45,857 nt of DNA from Lapidilactobacillus dextrinicus DSM 20335 (lineage in GTDB: Bacteria; Bacillota; Bacilli; Lactobacillales; Lactobacillaceae), in the NCBI RefSeq assembly GCF_001436095.1, contig NZ_AYYK01000013.1, forward strand, positions 1 through 45,857. Direction: 5' to 3'. A program made the translations under genes and the position numbers. This document shows positions 34,349-43,228 of the stretch, in pieces (position 1 is the stretch's first letter; every line of letters starts with the position of its first letter). The notes beneath the pieces were generated by a model, which saw nothing but the letters and a program-made list of their open reading frames with translations, ran no database searches and was not told the DNA's origin.

Positions 34349-35188
34349 GTGAAAATAAAACGAGTATTAAACAATAATACCGCTATTTCAGTTAATAAAA
34401 ATGGTTTGGATGTTTTACTCATGGGACCAGGTATTGCTTTTGGCAAGAAGCAAGGGCAGGATGTTATTTTAGACAAAGTTGAAAAGACTTTTATTATTAA
34501 AGATAAAGCAACTTTGAATAAATTTACTGACCTAGTGATTGATGTGCCAATGGCGGAAATTTTAGTGGCAGAAAAGATCATCAATTTTGCCAAACTGAAG
34601 CTTGGTAAGCAATTTAATGAGATTATTTATGTTAATCTTACTGATCACTTGCATAACGCGATTCATCAAGCCAAGGAAGGGATTTTTATCAAGAATCCCT
34701 TGAAGTGGGATATTGCCCGCTTTTATACTGATGAGTATGCAGTTGGCGAGAAGGCCATAGCTGTTGTTAAACATGATCTCGGGGTCGAATTAGAAGATGA
34801 TGAGGCTGCTTTTATCGCGTTACATTTTGTTAATTCCGAAATCGAAAACGATGACGGTAACAATTTAGCTTATGATGTTACCAAAATCGTTAAAGAGGTT
34901 GAAGATATCGTCAAAGATTATTTTCATACTGAATTTGATGAAGGGTCATTGAATTATTATCGGTTTATTACTCATTTGAAGTTTTTTGCTCAACGTCTAT
35001 TAGCTGGTAAACATTACGAAGATGACGATGAAGACTTACTAGTGGTTATTCAACAACGTTATGCTCGTGCGTTTGCCTGTGCTCAACAAATTCAAACCTT
35101 CGTGCAAGCTAATTATCATTATGAAATAAGTAGTACTGAATTATTATATTTAACCGTTCATATTAATCGGTTAGTCAAAAATTTATAG
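34349..35188 (+). CDS. BglG/LicT-family transcriptional antiterminator
   Basis: The 279-residue protein has an N-terminal RNA-binding CAT domain (about 1-58: K-I-K-R-V-L-N-N-N-T-A-I-S-V, then G-P-G-I-A-F-G-K-K) and two PTS regulation domains (about 65-170 and 175-279) with conserved histidines in T-D-H-L and A-L-H-F. It stops early termination in the leader of beta-glucoside genes when the PTS is busy with substrate. GTG at 34349 is the start because homologues begin at M-K-I-K-x-V-L-N-N-N and GAGGG lies 5 bases before it; an upstream ATG in frame would add 15 unrelated residues. The PTS and GH1 genes follow behind a second hairpin leader. Confidence 0.9.
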   Translation: MKIKRVLNNNTAISVNKNGLDVLLMGPGIAFGKKQGQDVILDKVEKTFIIKDKATLNKFTDLVIDVPMAEILVAEKIINFAKLKLGKQFNEIIYVNLTDHLHNAIHQAKEGIFIKNPLKWDIARFYTDEYAVGEKAIAVVKHDLGVELEDDEAAFIALHFVNSEIENDDGNNLAYDVTKIVKEVEDIVKDYFHTEFDEGSLNYYRFITHLKFFAQRLLAGKHYEDDDEDLLVVIQQRYARAFACAQQIQTFVQANYHYEISSTELLYLTVHINRLVKNL

Positions 35189-35202
35189 GAATGTGATCTT
35201 AA

Positions 35203-35262
35203 TTGAGCATGACCTAATACTACCAACAAGATGGTAGCTATTTGGTCATGCTTATTTTATTA
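35203..35262 (+). promoter_or_regulatory. Leader terminator before beta-glucoside PTS
   Basis: The arms AGCATGACC / GGTCATGCT (35206-35214, 35244-35252) enclose an inner stem CTACCA / TGGTAG and are followed by a T-rich tract. It lies between bglG and the PTS gene and begins with the same TTGAGCATGAC as the bglG leader. It is a likely conditional terminator controlled by the BglG-type protein. Confidence 0.6.
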
Positions 35263-35280
35263 GTTGAGGAGTGTCAAAAA

Positions 35281-37170
35281 ATGAAATATCAAACGTCTGC
35301 TCAAGCCATTTATGAGGCTGTTGGTACAGAATCTAATATTATCTCATTAATCCATTGTATGACCCGCTTACGCTTCAGATTACGAGATGAAAGTATTGTT
35401 GATGATGAAGCGGTCAAACAAATTCCTGGGGTCGTTGGTGTTAATCATCAATCTGGTCAATATCAAGTAATTATTGGCAATGATGTCGCTAATTACTATG
35501 ACGAACTAGCTAAACTAGGCAATTTTACCAACGATAATGATGATAGCAAGGTTGAAGAGTCAAAAGAAAAAGATAGTTTATTCAATCGCTTTGCTAGTTT
35601 TATTTCTTCATGTATGTCACCTTTAATTCCTGCTTTAATTGGTGGCGGTATGATTAAGGTTGTCTTGATTTTATTACCAATGCTGGGTTGGTTAAGTGAA
35701 AAAGGTCAAACTTACGCCATTTTAACAATTTTTGGTGATGCTCCTTTTTATTTCTTACCCATTATGTTAGCTTATACAGCAGCCCAATATTTTAAAGTGA
35801 CACCAATGTTAGCTGTTACTGTTGGTGCTATTATGATTCATCCTAACTTTGCCGCAATGGTAACGGCAGGTAAGTCGGTAACTTTCATGGGCTTACCTGT
35901 GACATTAGCTACTTATTCTTCATCAGTCATTCCCATTTTAATGATGGTTTGGTTAATGAAATACATTGAAAAAGGGATTGATAAGATTTGTCCAGCATCA
36001 CTAAAAAGTGTTTTAAAACCACTATTAGTGCTCTTCATCTCAGGAACATTGGCCTTAGTTGTTGTTGGACCGATTGGAACTTATGCTGGGAATTTATTAT
36101 CAACGGTTATCTTATTTATTCAAGGTAAGGCTAGTTGGTTAGCGATGCCATTAATGGCTGCCTTTATGCCATTGATTGTCATGACTGGGATGCACTGGGC
36201 CTTTGCGCCAATCTTCTTGGCTGCTTCTCTAGCTCATCCGGATACTTTGATCTTGCCAGCGATGTTGGCCGCTAATATTGCTCAAGGTGCTGCTTGTTTG
36301 GCGGTTATGTTCAAAGCAAAGAACAAAAATACTAAACAAGTTGCTGGTGCTGCTAGTATTTCAGCTTTGTTAGCTGGTGTAACCGAACCAGCCTTATACG
36401 GCATTACTTTGAAATATAAGAAGCCTCTTTATGCCGCCATGATTTCTGGTGCCATCACTGGTTTATATATGGGTATTGTTAATTTGAAATCATATGTCTT
36501 TGCCGTTCCTTCACTGGTTTCTATTCCCCAATTTGTTAATAAAGCTGACAGTGCTAATTTTATTAATGCGTTAATTGTTTTAGTAGCTTCATTTATTTTG
36601 ACGTTTATTCTAACTTGGATTTTTGGCATTGATGAAGAGGTTGAGCCAGCTACTGTAGCAGCTTCAACGACATCTGATCTTAATAATGTTGATGATCAAC
36701 TCGATTCTGGCGCTCAAACGACAACTAAGATTTACAGTCCTATGGCTGGTGAATTGATCAGTCTAGACAGTGTTAATGATCCAACTTTTGCTCAAAAAAT
36801 GTTAGGAGATGGCGTGGCCATTATTCCTCAAGATGGTCATATCTATGCACCATTTGCTGGAACGGTTATGACTGTTTTCCCAACCAAACATGCAATCGGC
36901 TTGAAGAGTGATACTGGTGTTGAATTATTGATTCACTGTGGATTAGATACTGTCAACTTACAAGGCGTGCCATTTACAGCTTATGTCAAAGATAACCAAC
37001 ACGTCGCACAAGGCGAATTATTAATGGATGTTGACTTAAAACAAATTAAAGCAGCTGGCTATGATACTACAACACCACTAGTTGTAACGAATAGCAGTGA
37101 ATTCGTATCTGTTGAACCGGCTGATAAAACCGTTGTCACCGCAAACGATGTGGCAATGTACGTTATTTAA
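35281..37170 (+). CDS. Beta-glucoside PTS permease EIIBCA
   Basis: The 629-residue membrane protein imports and phosphorylates a beta-glucoside. Domain order is B (1-90, phospho-cysteine Cys26 in I-H-C-M-T-R-L-R), C (about 100-455, about ten hydrophobic helices, including G-M-H-W-A-F-A-P and G-V-T-E-P-A-L-Y-G) and A (about 480-629, S-P-M-A-G, phospho-histidine His552 in L-I-H-C-G-L-D-T-V). The B-C-A order is that of BglF/BglP. ATG at 35281 follows GAGGAG; the longer frame from 35242 starts within the leader terminator and is not likely. It is followed after 33 bases by the phospho-beta-glucosidase that cleaves its product. Confidence 0.92.
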   Translation: MKYQTSAQAIYEAVGTESNIISLIHCMTRLRFRLRDESIVDDEAVKQIPGVVGVNHQSGQYQVIIGNDVANYYDELAKLGNFTNDNDDSKVEESKEKDSLFNRFASFISSCMSPLIPALIGGGMIKVVLILLPMLGWLSEKGQTYAILTIFGDAPFYFLPIMLAYTAAQYFKVTPMLAVTVGAIMIHPNFAAMVTAGKSVTFMGLPVTLATYSSSVIPILMMVWLMKYIEKGIDKICPASLKSVLKPLLVLFISGTLALVVVGPIGTYAGNLLSTVILFIQGKASWLAMPLMAAFMPLIVMTGMHWAFAPIFLAASLAHPDTLILPAMLAANIAQGAACLAVMFKAKNKNTKQVAGAASISALLAGVTEPALYGITLKYKKPLYAAMISGAITGLYMGIVNLKSYVFAVPSLVSIPQFVNKADSANFINALIVLVASFILTFILTWIFGIDEEVEPATVAASTTSDLNNVDDQLDSGAQTTTKIYSPMAGELISLDSVNDPTFAQKMLGDGVAIIPQDGHIYAPFAGTVMTVFPTKHAIGLKSDTGVELLIHCGLDTVNLQGVPFTAYVKDNQHVAQGELLMDVDLKQIKAAGYDTTTPLVVTNSSEFVSVEPADKTVVTANDVAMYVI

Positions 37171-37182
37171 ATCATAGATTAG

Positions 37183-38643
<1,461 letters not shown>

Positions 38644-38655
38644 TTAAGTGAACAT

Positions 38656-38696
38656 AAAAGAACCTCAATGAAATGTTATTTCATTGAGGTTCTTTT
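38656..38696 (+). terminator. Terminator of bgl operon
   Basis: The arms AAAAGAACCTCAATGAAAT / ATTTCATTGAGGTTCTTTT are perfectly complementary over 19 bp with a 3-base loop. The A/T ends on both sides make it usable in both directions. Confidence 0.9.
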
Positions 38697-38753
38697 AGCT
38701 ATGATATGTCAGTGCGTGTTAAAAACAAAATTTAGAATGAATTTTTAAGATTC

Positions 38754-39042
38754 TCACTTCACTGCAATACTATCCAGCAACAACTTTAAATCAAAAGCAA
38801 CGGTCTGCTCTAGGCCAAAGTTTCCATCGCTGAGGCAACCACATGTAGATGTCGCCAACGGAGAGGCGAAAAATGCTGGCAGCGATCTCAACTGGTTGTA
38901 GATCTGGTCTAAATTCGTGTCGAATTTGGCCGTCAGCAATAAGTTTCACTAAGCTGGTTAATTCAAAACGATGTTGTCGCCAATTTTGCACATCAGTAAT
39001 TAGCAAAGCAACGATTAAAACCAGGAGCATCTTGATACACAA
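38754..39042 (-). pseudogene. TetR-family regulator, truncated and frameshifted
   Basis: Only the C-terminal part of a TetR-type protein remains. One frame reads L-T-S-L-V-K-L-I-A-D-G-Q-I-R-H-E-F-R-P-D-L then A-A-S-I-F-R-L-S-V-G-D-I-Y-M-W; the adjoining frame continues L-S-D-G-N-F-G-L-E-Q-T-V and ends at a stop. Removing one base of the CC pair at about 38834-38835 joins them as M-W-L-L-S-D-G-N-F. The DNA-binding N-terminal half is absent. The rest of the gap, 38697-38753 and 39043-39118, shows nothing else. Confidence 0.6.
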
Positions 39043-39125
39043 CGATTTGCTAGACCAGTTTATTTTTTCAGTTAACTAGTGGTAAGCTAGAGGACATAGT
39101 TAGAGATTTAAGGTAAGGATGATGA

Positions 39126-39806
39126 TTTCAAATCGCACTAATTGGTAAAGTTATTTCAATTATTTTTTTAGATTTAGTTTTAAGTGGTGACAATGCGGTG
39201 GTGATTGCACTAGCCACACGCAAGTTAATGGGAAAAATGCGCACACGCGCGATTATTATTGGTACCGGTGGAGCAGTTATCTTTCGCGTTTTGTTAATGC
39301 TAATTGCCATCCAGTTGCTAGCGATTCCTTTTGTGAAAGTTATTGGCGGGCTCTTATTACTTATGATTGCTTTTAACCTGGTTAAAAAGGGACCGACTGA
39401 AGATGAAACTGAACAAATTAAAGGCGGAGCCACCTTATTAAGTGCAGTTGGAACGATTATTGCCGCCGATTTCGTGATGAGTCTGGACAATATTTTAGCA
39501 ATTGCTGGAGCGGCTGATGGTCAACCACTGTTAGCGGTTTTTGGTTTAGCAATTAGTATTCCGATCGTTGTTTTTGCCAGTCAGTTAATTGCAGCGATTA
39601 TGAATCGTTTGCCAATTATTGTTTGGATTGGCGGCTTACTGATCGCTTATACTGCTGGAACAATGATTGCCGGTGATCCATTTATCAAACCATTATTAAG
39701 TACAACAATGACTGCCATTCCGTTGATTCCCATTATCAGTTGCGTCTTATTATTAACGGTCACACTCATTTACAATCAATATCAGACTAGCATTAAACGT
39801 CATTAA
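39126..39806 (+). CDS. TerC-family membrane protein with frameshifted start
   Basis: The frame encodes a polytopic membrane protein of the TerC family (metal-ion export or metalation, as in Bacillus YceF/YkoY). It has both acidic membrane motifs, L-S-G-D-N in the first helix and M-S-L-D-N in a later one. The normal start is broken: ATG codons at 39119 and 39122 have a good AAGG ribosome-binding site but are one base out of frame and run into a stop at 39146. In the TerC frame a TGA (39123-39125) precedes F-Q-I-A-L-I-G-K with no start codon. The first in-frame GTG (39198) would delete helix 1 and its L-S-G-D-N motif. A one-base indel in the TTT at 39126-39128, or a sequencing error, would explain it. 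Confidence 0.7.
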   Translation, partial: FQIALIGKVISIIFLDLVLSGDNAVVIALATRKLMGKMRTRAIIIGTGGAVIFRVLLMLIAIQLLAIPFVKVIGGLLLLMIAFNLVKKGPTEDETEQIKGGATLLSAVGTIIAADFVMSLDNILAIAGAADGQPLLAVFGLAISIPIVVFASQLIAAIMNRLPIIVWIGGLLIAYTAGTMIAGDPFIKPLLSTTMTAIPLIPIISCVLLLTVTLIYNQYQTSIKRH

Positions 39807-39812
39807 AAAGGC

Positions 39813-39843
39813 CAGCGACTTGAAAAAGTTGCTGTTTTTTTTT
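39813..39843 (+). terminator. Terminator of terC-like gene
   Basis: The arms CAGCGACTT / AAGTTGCTG (one G-U pair) surround a GAAA loop and are followed by nine T. Confidence 0.85.
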
Positions 39844-40162
39844 AATGACCACTGGTGAATTTGATGCCAATAATGCCAATGATTAATAACACCACAAAGC
39901 CCCAAGTCAACAAGGATAGTTGATCTTTAAAGAGCACGACACCAACAATAATTGAGCCAACTGCGCCAATACCTGTCCAGATGGGATAGGCTAAGCTAAG
40001 GGGTAGGTGTTTAACCGCTAACTCTAAAAATAAAAAACTTAAAATCATGCCAAGTACAGTGGCTAAACTATAACCAAGATGACTAAAACCTTGGCTTAAT
40101 TTCATCGTGGTTGCCCAAGCTACTTCTAAAATACCAGCAATAAATAAAAATAACCAAGTCAT
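39842..40162 (-). CDS. Small multidrug resistance exporter, SugE/Gdx type
   Basis: The 106-residue protein has four membrane helices and the conserved membrane glutamate in G-I-L-E-V-A-W-A (Glu13). W-T-G-I-G-A-V-G in helix 3 is the signature of the Gdx (SugE) guanidinium exporters, whereas EmrE-type drug pumps have different residues there. It probably works as a dual-topology dimer exchanging guanidinium or a quaternary ammonium ion for protons. AGGAGG lies just before the ATG. Only about 23 bases separate it from a strong hairpin with a T run, so its expression must pass through that hairpin. Confidence 0.82.
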   Translation of the reverse strand: MTWLFLFIAGILEVAWATTMKLSQGFSHLGYSLATVLGMILSFLFLELAVKHLPLSLAYPIWTGIGAVGSIIVGVVLFKDQLSLLTWGFVVLLIIGIIGIKFTSGH

Positions 40163-40185
40163 GAAAATTCCTCCTCAAAATAAAA

Positions 40186-40249
40186 CAGCGCCTACCGCAC
40201 TCCGCTAAGACCTATGGAGTACGATAAACGCTGCATCACCCGGTGGTGA
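40186..40249 (-). promoter_or_regulatory. Attenuator-like leader of SMR exporter
   Basis: On the minus strand an 18-base arm (40216-40233) pairs with another (40186-40203) over all 18 positions, with several G-U pairs that exist only in the minus-strand RNA, around a 12-base loop. UUUUAUUUU follows at once, then the ribosome-binding site. A small hairpin TCACC/GGTGA (40236-40249) precedes it. This is a conditional terminator or riboswitch expression platform, possibly guanidine-responsive; no known aptamer class could be matched by eye. Confidence 0.55.
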
Positions 40250-40331
40250 ATTCTGATTTAATTAATAAAAGTAACTTAGCAAATTTAAACTAACTTGTTA
40301 ACTGGCTAATTTGTGGTGGTTTCAATTGGTT

Positions 40332-41309
40332 TTACCATAAATATTCAACAGGATTCTTGATATAGGTGTTGTAAATATCTTGCACGATAGCCATTTGATC
40401 TTCGGTAAAGGCTGGTAATTCAGCTGCTTGAGCATTAGCTGTGATTTGTTCTGGCTTGCTGGCACCAGGAATAACAGTTGAAACAGCCGTGTACATCAGA
40501 ATATAGCGTAAGGCCATATCAGCAAGGTTATCAGTTCCTAAGCGGTGCTTTAATTCATCAGCAGCTTTAACCCCGGTTGCAAAATCAACGCCAGAGAAAG
40601 TTTCACCTTTATCAAAAGCGGCGCCATTACGATTGTAAGTGCGGTGATCATCTTTGCCAAAAGTGGTTGCTAAAGTGTACTTGCCACTTAATAAGCCACT
40701 TGCTAAAGGCACTCGCGCTAAAATACCAACATTGGCGGCTTGGGCTTCAGCGAAGAAGCGGTCAGCAGGGCGCAGCCGGAACATATTAAAAATAATTTCA
40801 ACTGCAGAAATATCGAACTGTAATGCTTTTTCAGCTTCTTCAACCCGCTCAACACTGACGCCATAGTTTTGGATTTTACCAGCTTGTTTCAACTCATCTA
40901 ATGTCCAAAAAACGGTGGGATCATAATAGACACTAGTTGGTGGACAGTGTAGTAGAACTAAGTCTAACGCTTCAACACTCATATTTTTTAAAGAACTTTC
41001 GACAAAAGTTGTTAAATTCTCTTTGGTATAACTAGCTGGTGTATGTGTTTCTAACTTGCGACCAATCTTGGTGGAATAGTGAACATCAGGGTGTTGTTTA
41101 AGAAATTCACCAACGGCATGTTCACTATGGCCATCTTGATAAATATCAGCAGTGTCGAAATAATTGACACCTGATTCATAAGCAGCGGCCAACGTTTCAG
41201 CAGCATCTTTAGCATCGAATGGTTCGCCCCATTTGCCGCCAAGTTGCCAAGTCCCTAATGAAACTTCACTAATATTGAAACCTGTTTTACCTAATGTTCT
41301 AAATTTCAT
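40332..41309 (-). CDS. Aldo/keto reductase family oxidoreductase
   Basis: The 325-residue cytoplasmic (beta/alpha)8 protein has the AKR catalytic set: Asp in Y-F-D-T-A-D-I-Y, the Tyr that follows it, Lys in Y-S-T-K-I-G-R and His in L-V-L-L-H-C-P. Near the C-terminus V-I-P-G-A-S-K-P-E-Q binds the NADPH phosphate. It would reduce an aldehyde or ketone with NADPH; the substrate is not predictable, and the closest relatives are general-stress-type (YhdN/IolS-like) reductases. AAGGAGG precedes the ATG. It is upstream of the SMR gene on the same strand, separated by the attenuator-like hairpin. Confidence 0.9.
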   Translation of the reverse strand: MKFRTLGKTGFNISEVSLGTWQLGGKWGEPFDAKDAAETLAAAYESGVNYFDTADIYQDGHSEHAVGEFLKQHPDVHYSTKIGRKLETHTPASYTKENLTTFVESSLKNMSVEALDLVLLHCPPTSVYYDPTVFWTLDELKQAGKIQNYGVSVERVEEAEKALQFDISAVEIIFNMFRLRPADRFFAEAQAANVGILARVPLASGLLSGKYTLATTFGKDDHRTYNRNGAAFDKGETFSGVDFATGVKAADELKHRLGTDNLADMALRYILMYTAVSTVIPGASKPEQITANAQAAELPAFTEDQMAIVQDIYNTYIKNPVEYLW

Positions 41310-41472
41310 GACATCCTCCTTAATGATTAATCAAAGCCTATGATAGTTGATTTAGAGGCTTAGAACAAGAATTGTCCCAAGTTAATCATGATTAACGTTA
41401 TTTAAAAATCACCCACTTCACTTAATAATCAAGTATAATAAAAAAGTAATTAGTTGAAAGGTGGTAGTTTGA

Positions 41473-41649
41473 ATGAATGCTTCTGAATTATTTGATAAAG
41501 TTAAAGGTCTAGTAAGTGGTGGCAACCTTGATGATGCTAAATCATTTATTGAAGACCACAAAGATGAATTAGGCGACTATTTAGAACAAGCTAAAGGCTT
41601 GCTTGATGGTGGCGATTTACTCGATAAAGCCAAAGATTTATTTAAATAA
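41473..41649 (+). CDS. Small conserved-looking acidic protein (58 aa)
   Basis: A 58-codon gene starts M-N-A-S-E-L-F-D-K-V-K-G-L and ends K-A-K-D-L-F-K. AAAGGTGG lies 8 bases before the ATG, a TATAAT sits at 41434-41439 and a perfect terminator follows 10 bases after the stop, so it is a real single-gene unit. The product is helical and highly charged and contains an internal duplication: K-G-L-V-S-G-G-N-L-D-D-A-K and K-G-L-L-D-G-G-D-L-L-D-K-A-K, about 31 residues apart. No signal peptide. The function is unknown. Confidence 0.75.
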   Translation: MNASELFDKVKGLVSGGNLDDAKSFIEDHKDELGDYLEQAKGLLDGGDLLDKAKDLFK

Positions 41650-41659
41650 GCGTTGAATG

Positions 41660-41696
41660 AAAAAGTCTGACCTGTAATTCAGGTCAGACTTTTTTG
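41660..41696. terminator. Terminator after the 58-aa gene
   Basis: The perfect 15-bp arms AAAAAGTCTGACCTG / CAGGTCAGACTTTTT surround a 5-base loop. It also serves the convergent small membrane-protein gene. Confidence 0.92.
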
Positions 41697-41714
41697 TGTC
41701 TTCTTAACAAGCTA

Positions 41715-42158
41715 TTACCGTTTGAAGCGATCACGATAAAACTGTCGGACCAACGTCAGCATGGCGACAAAAGCACCGATATTCAGCACAACCATGAATA
41801 CTTGACCGATCGCAGATAAATTAAAGAAATAAAACAATAATACCCAAGTGAAACCCCATAACCAAACGATGAGAATTTTTGCAAGGTTGGCAATTAACTT
41901 GGCATTGAGAATGCCGCTATTTGCTAGTTGATGTAACCATAAACGCACGGCTAAATTTACTAACGTTATCGCAGCTAAAAAAAGCAATGCCGGTCCTAAA
42001 ATTCGCCGGTCATAATGATAATAATTCGTCGGCACGCCGGTAATTGAAAAATAAGTCGGCATCGCTGTGGTTAAATGATGTCTAAAAACAATTAAAATCA
42101 AACTTTGAATCAATTGGGTACTGAGAATAGTGATTAAATATTTCTTCAATGGTTTCAT
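41715..42158 (-). CDS. Small four-helix membrane protein, unknown function
   Basis: The 147-residue product is not recognised. It has four hydrophobic segments (about residues 7-25, 53-72, 88-107 and 112-132) and a basic C-terminus R-D-R-F-K-R, so it is an integral membrane protein with little outside the bilayer. ATG at 42158 is preferred over a GTG three codons earlier because the purine-rich ribosome-binding site overlaps that GTG. It is a single gene converging on the 58-residue protein gene and sharing its terminator. Confidence 0.65.
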   Translation of the reverse strand: MKPLKKYLITILSTQLIQSLILIVFRHHLTTAMPTYFSITGVPTNYYHYDRRILGPALLFLAAITLVNLAVRLWLHQLANSGILNAKLIANLAKILIVWLWGFTWVLLFYFFNLSAIGQVFMVVLNIGAFVAMLTLVRQFYRDRFKR

Positions 42159-42346
42159 CAAAATCACTCTTTTCGCGATGATTAATTGCTAATTTTAACT
42201 TGATCTTACCATGAATCCTGTACGGCAGATATTGAATGACTCAAAGACAGTGAAAATCTATTGTGAAAACTGGTAATTAAGCGCTATTTCCGCTACAATT
42301 TTCAATGAAACGTTTTTATAAATTTTTGAGTGATGAGGTCGTATAA

Positions 42347-43153
42347 ATGAAAGATGTTAAACTAGTTGCCAGTGATATGGATCATACTTTACTAACCGAG
42401 AAGAATGAACTACCACCAACATTGTTTCAAGATATTGATAAACTACAGTCATTAGGGGTCGAGTTTGCGATTGCTAGTGGTCGTCCGGTTTATACATTAG
42501 AAGATATTTTTGGCGATTTAAAATCAGAAATGACCTTTGTTAGTGATAATGGCGGCGTCATTGTTTATCATGGTGAAGTTATTCATATGAGTCCTTTGCC
42601 AACAGCTGATTATCAGAAGATGACGCGGTTTACTTTAGAACAAACTACCGGTGTGCCGGTTATTTGTGGTTTGGATGCGGCTTATGTGCCAAGTTCAGCA
42701 CGTGAATATGACGCTGCTTTAAGAACGTTTTATACCAAAATTAAGTTCGTTGATGATATTTATGCCGTTGATGTTAAAGCTGATAAATACACGATTTATT
42801 TCCCTAATGGCGATAGTGAAGTCAGCAACGACGATGTCTTCTTACCAGAATTTGGCAATGATTATTCTGTTGTCATTAGTGGACCTGAGTGGATTGACGT
42901 CATGAACAAAGATATTCACAAAGGGACAGCCATGGCCATCCTTGGGGATAAATTAAAAATTAAACCTTCAGAAATGATGGCCTTTGGTGATATGTATAAT
43001 GATATCGAAATGTTGAAGTATGTTAAATATAGTTACTTAGTTGCCAATGCCGCAGCTGATATGGCTCAATATGCAAATTATCGCACTGATTCAAATGATG
43101 ATTATGGTGTGACGAATGTTTTGGAACAGTTGATTGAAGTGAAAGAACCTTAA
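42347..43153 (+). CDS. HAD-superfamily Cof-type sugar phosphatase
   Basis: The 268-residue cytoplasmic phosphatase has HAD motif I D-M-D-H-T-L-L (nucleophile Asp10, acid/base Asp12), motif II in A-I-A-S-G-R-P, and motifs III/IV in the conserved late Lys with F-G-D-M-Y-N-D-I-E-M-L. A C2-type cap lies between about residues 85 and 190. Such proteins dephosphorylate sugar phosphates, erythrose-4-phosphate, FMN or pyridoxal phosphate with low specificity. In this flavin-rich region an FMN phosphatase role is possible but not indicated by adjacency. GAGGTCG precedes the ATG. Confidence 0.9.
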   Translation: MKDVKLVASDMDHTLLTEKNELPPTLFQDIDKLQSLGVEFAIASGRPVYTLEDIFGDLKSEMTFVSDNGGVIVYHGEVIHMSPLPTADYQKMTRFTLEQTTGVPVICGLDAAYVPSSAREYDAALRTFYTKIKFVDDIYAVDVKADKYTIYFPNGDSEVSNDDVFLPEFGNDYSVVISGPEWIDVMNKDIHKGTAMAILGDKLKIKPSEMMAFGDMYNDIEMLKYVKYSYLVANAAADMAQYANYRTDSNDDYGVTNVLEQLIEVKEP

Positions 43154-43184
43154 AAGTTAATCTAAACTCAGAGATAAAAACATG

Positions 43185-43220
43185 AAAAAACCGACTAGTA
43201 TTAGTGCTTGTCGGTTTTTT
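43185..43220. terminator. Terminator between HAD gene and mga-like gene
   Basis: The 11-bp arms AAAAAACCGAC / GTCGGTTTTTT surround a 14-base loop. It lies between the convergent HAD and Mga-like genes and has A and T runs on both sides. Confidence 0.85.
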
Positions 43221-43228
43221 GAGTCTTC

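Noticed and set aside
35242-35280. Earlier start for the PTS permease
   Set aside because: It would begin inside the leader terminator and lacks a ribosome-binding site; GAGGAG marks the ATG at 35281.
40163-40260. Assignment of the SMR leader to guanidine-I (ykkC)
   Set aside because: The conserved ykkC blocks are not visible; only the terminator-like stem and one small hairpin can be supported.
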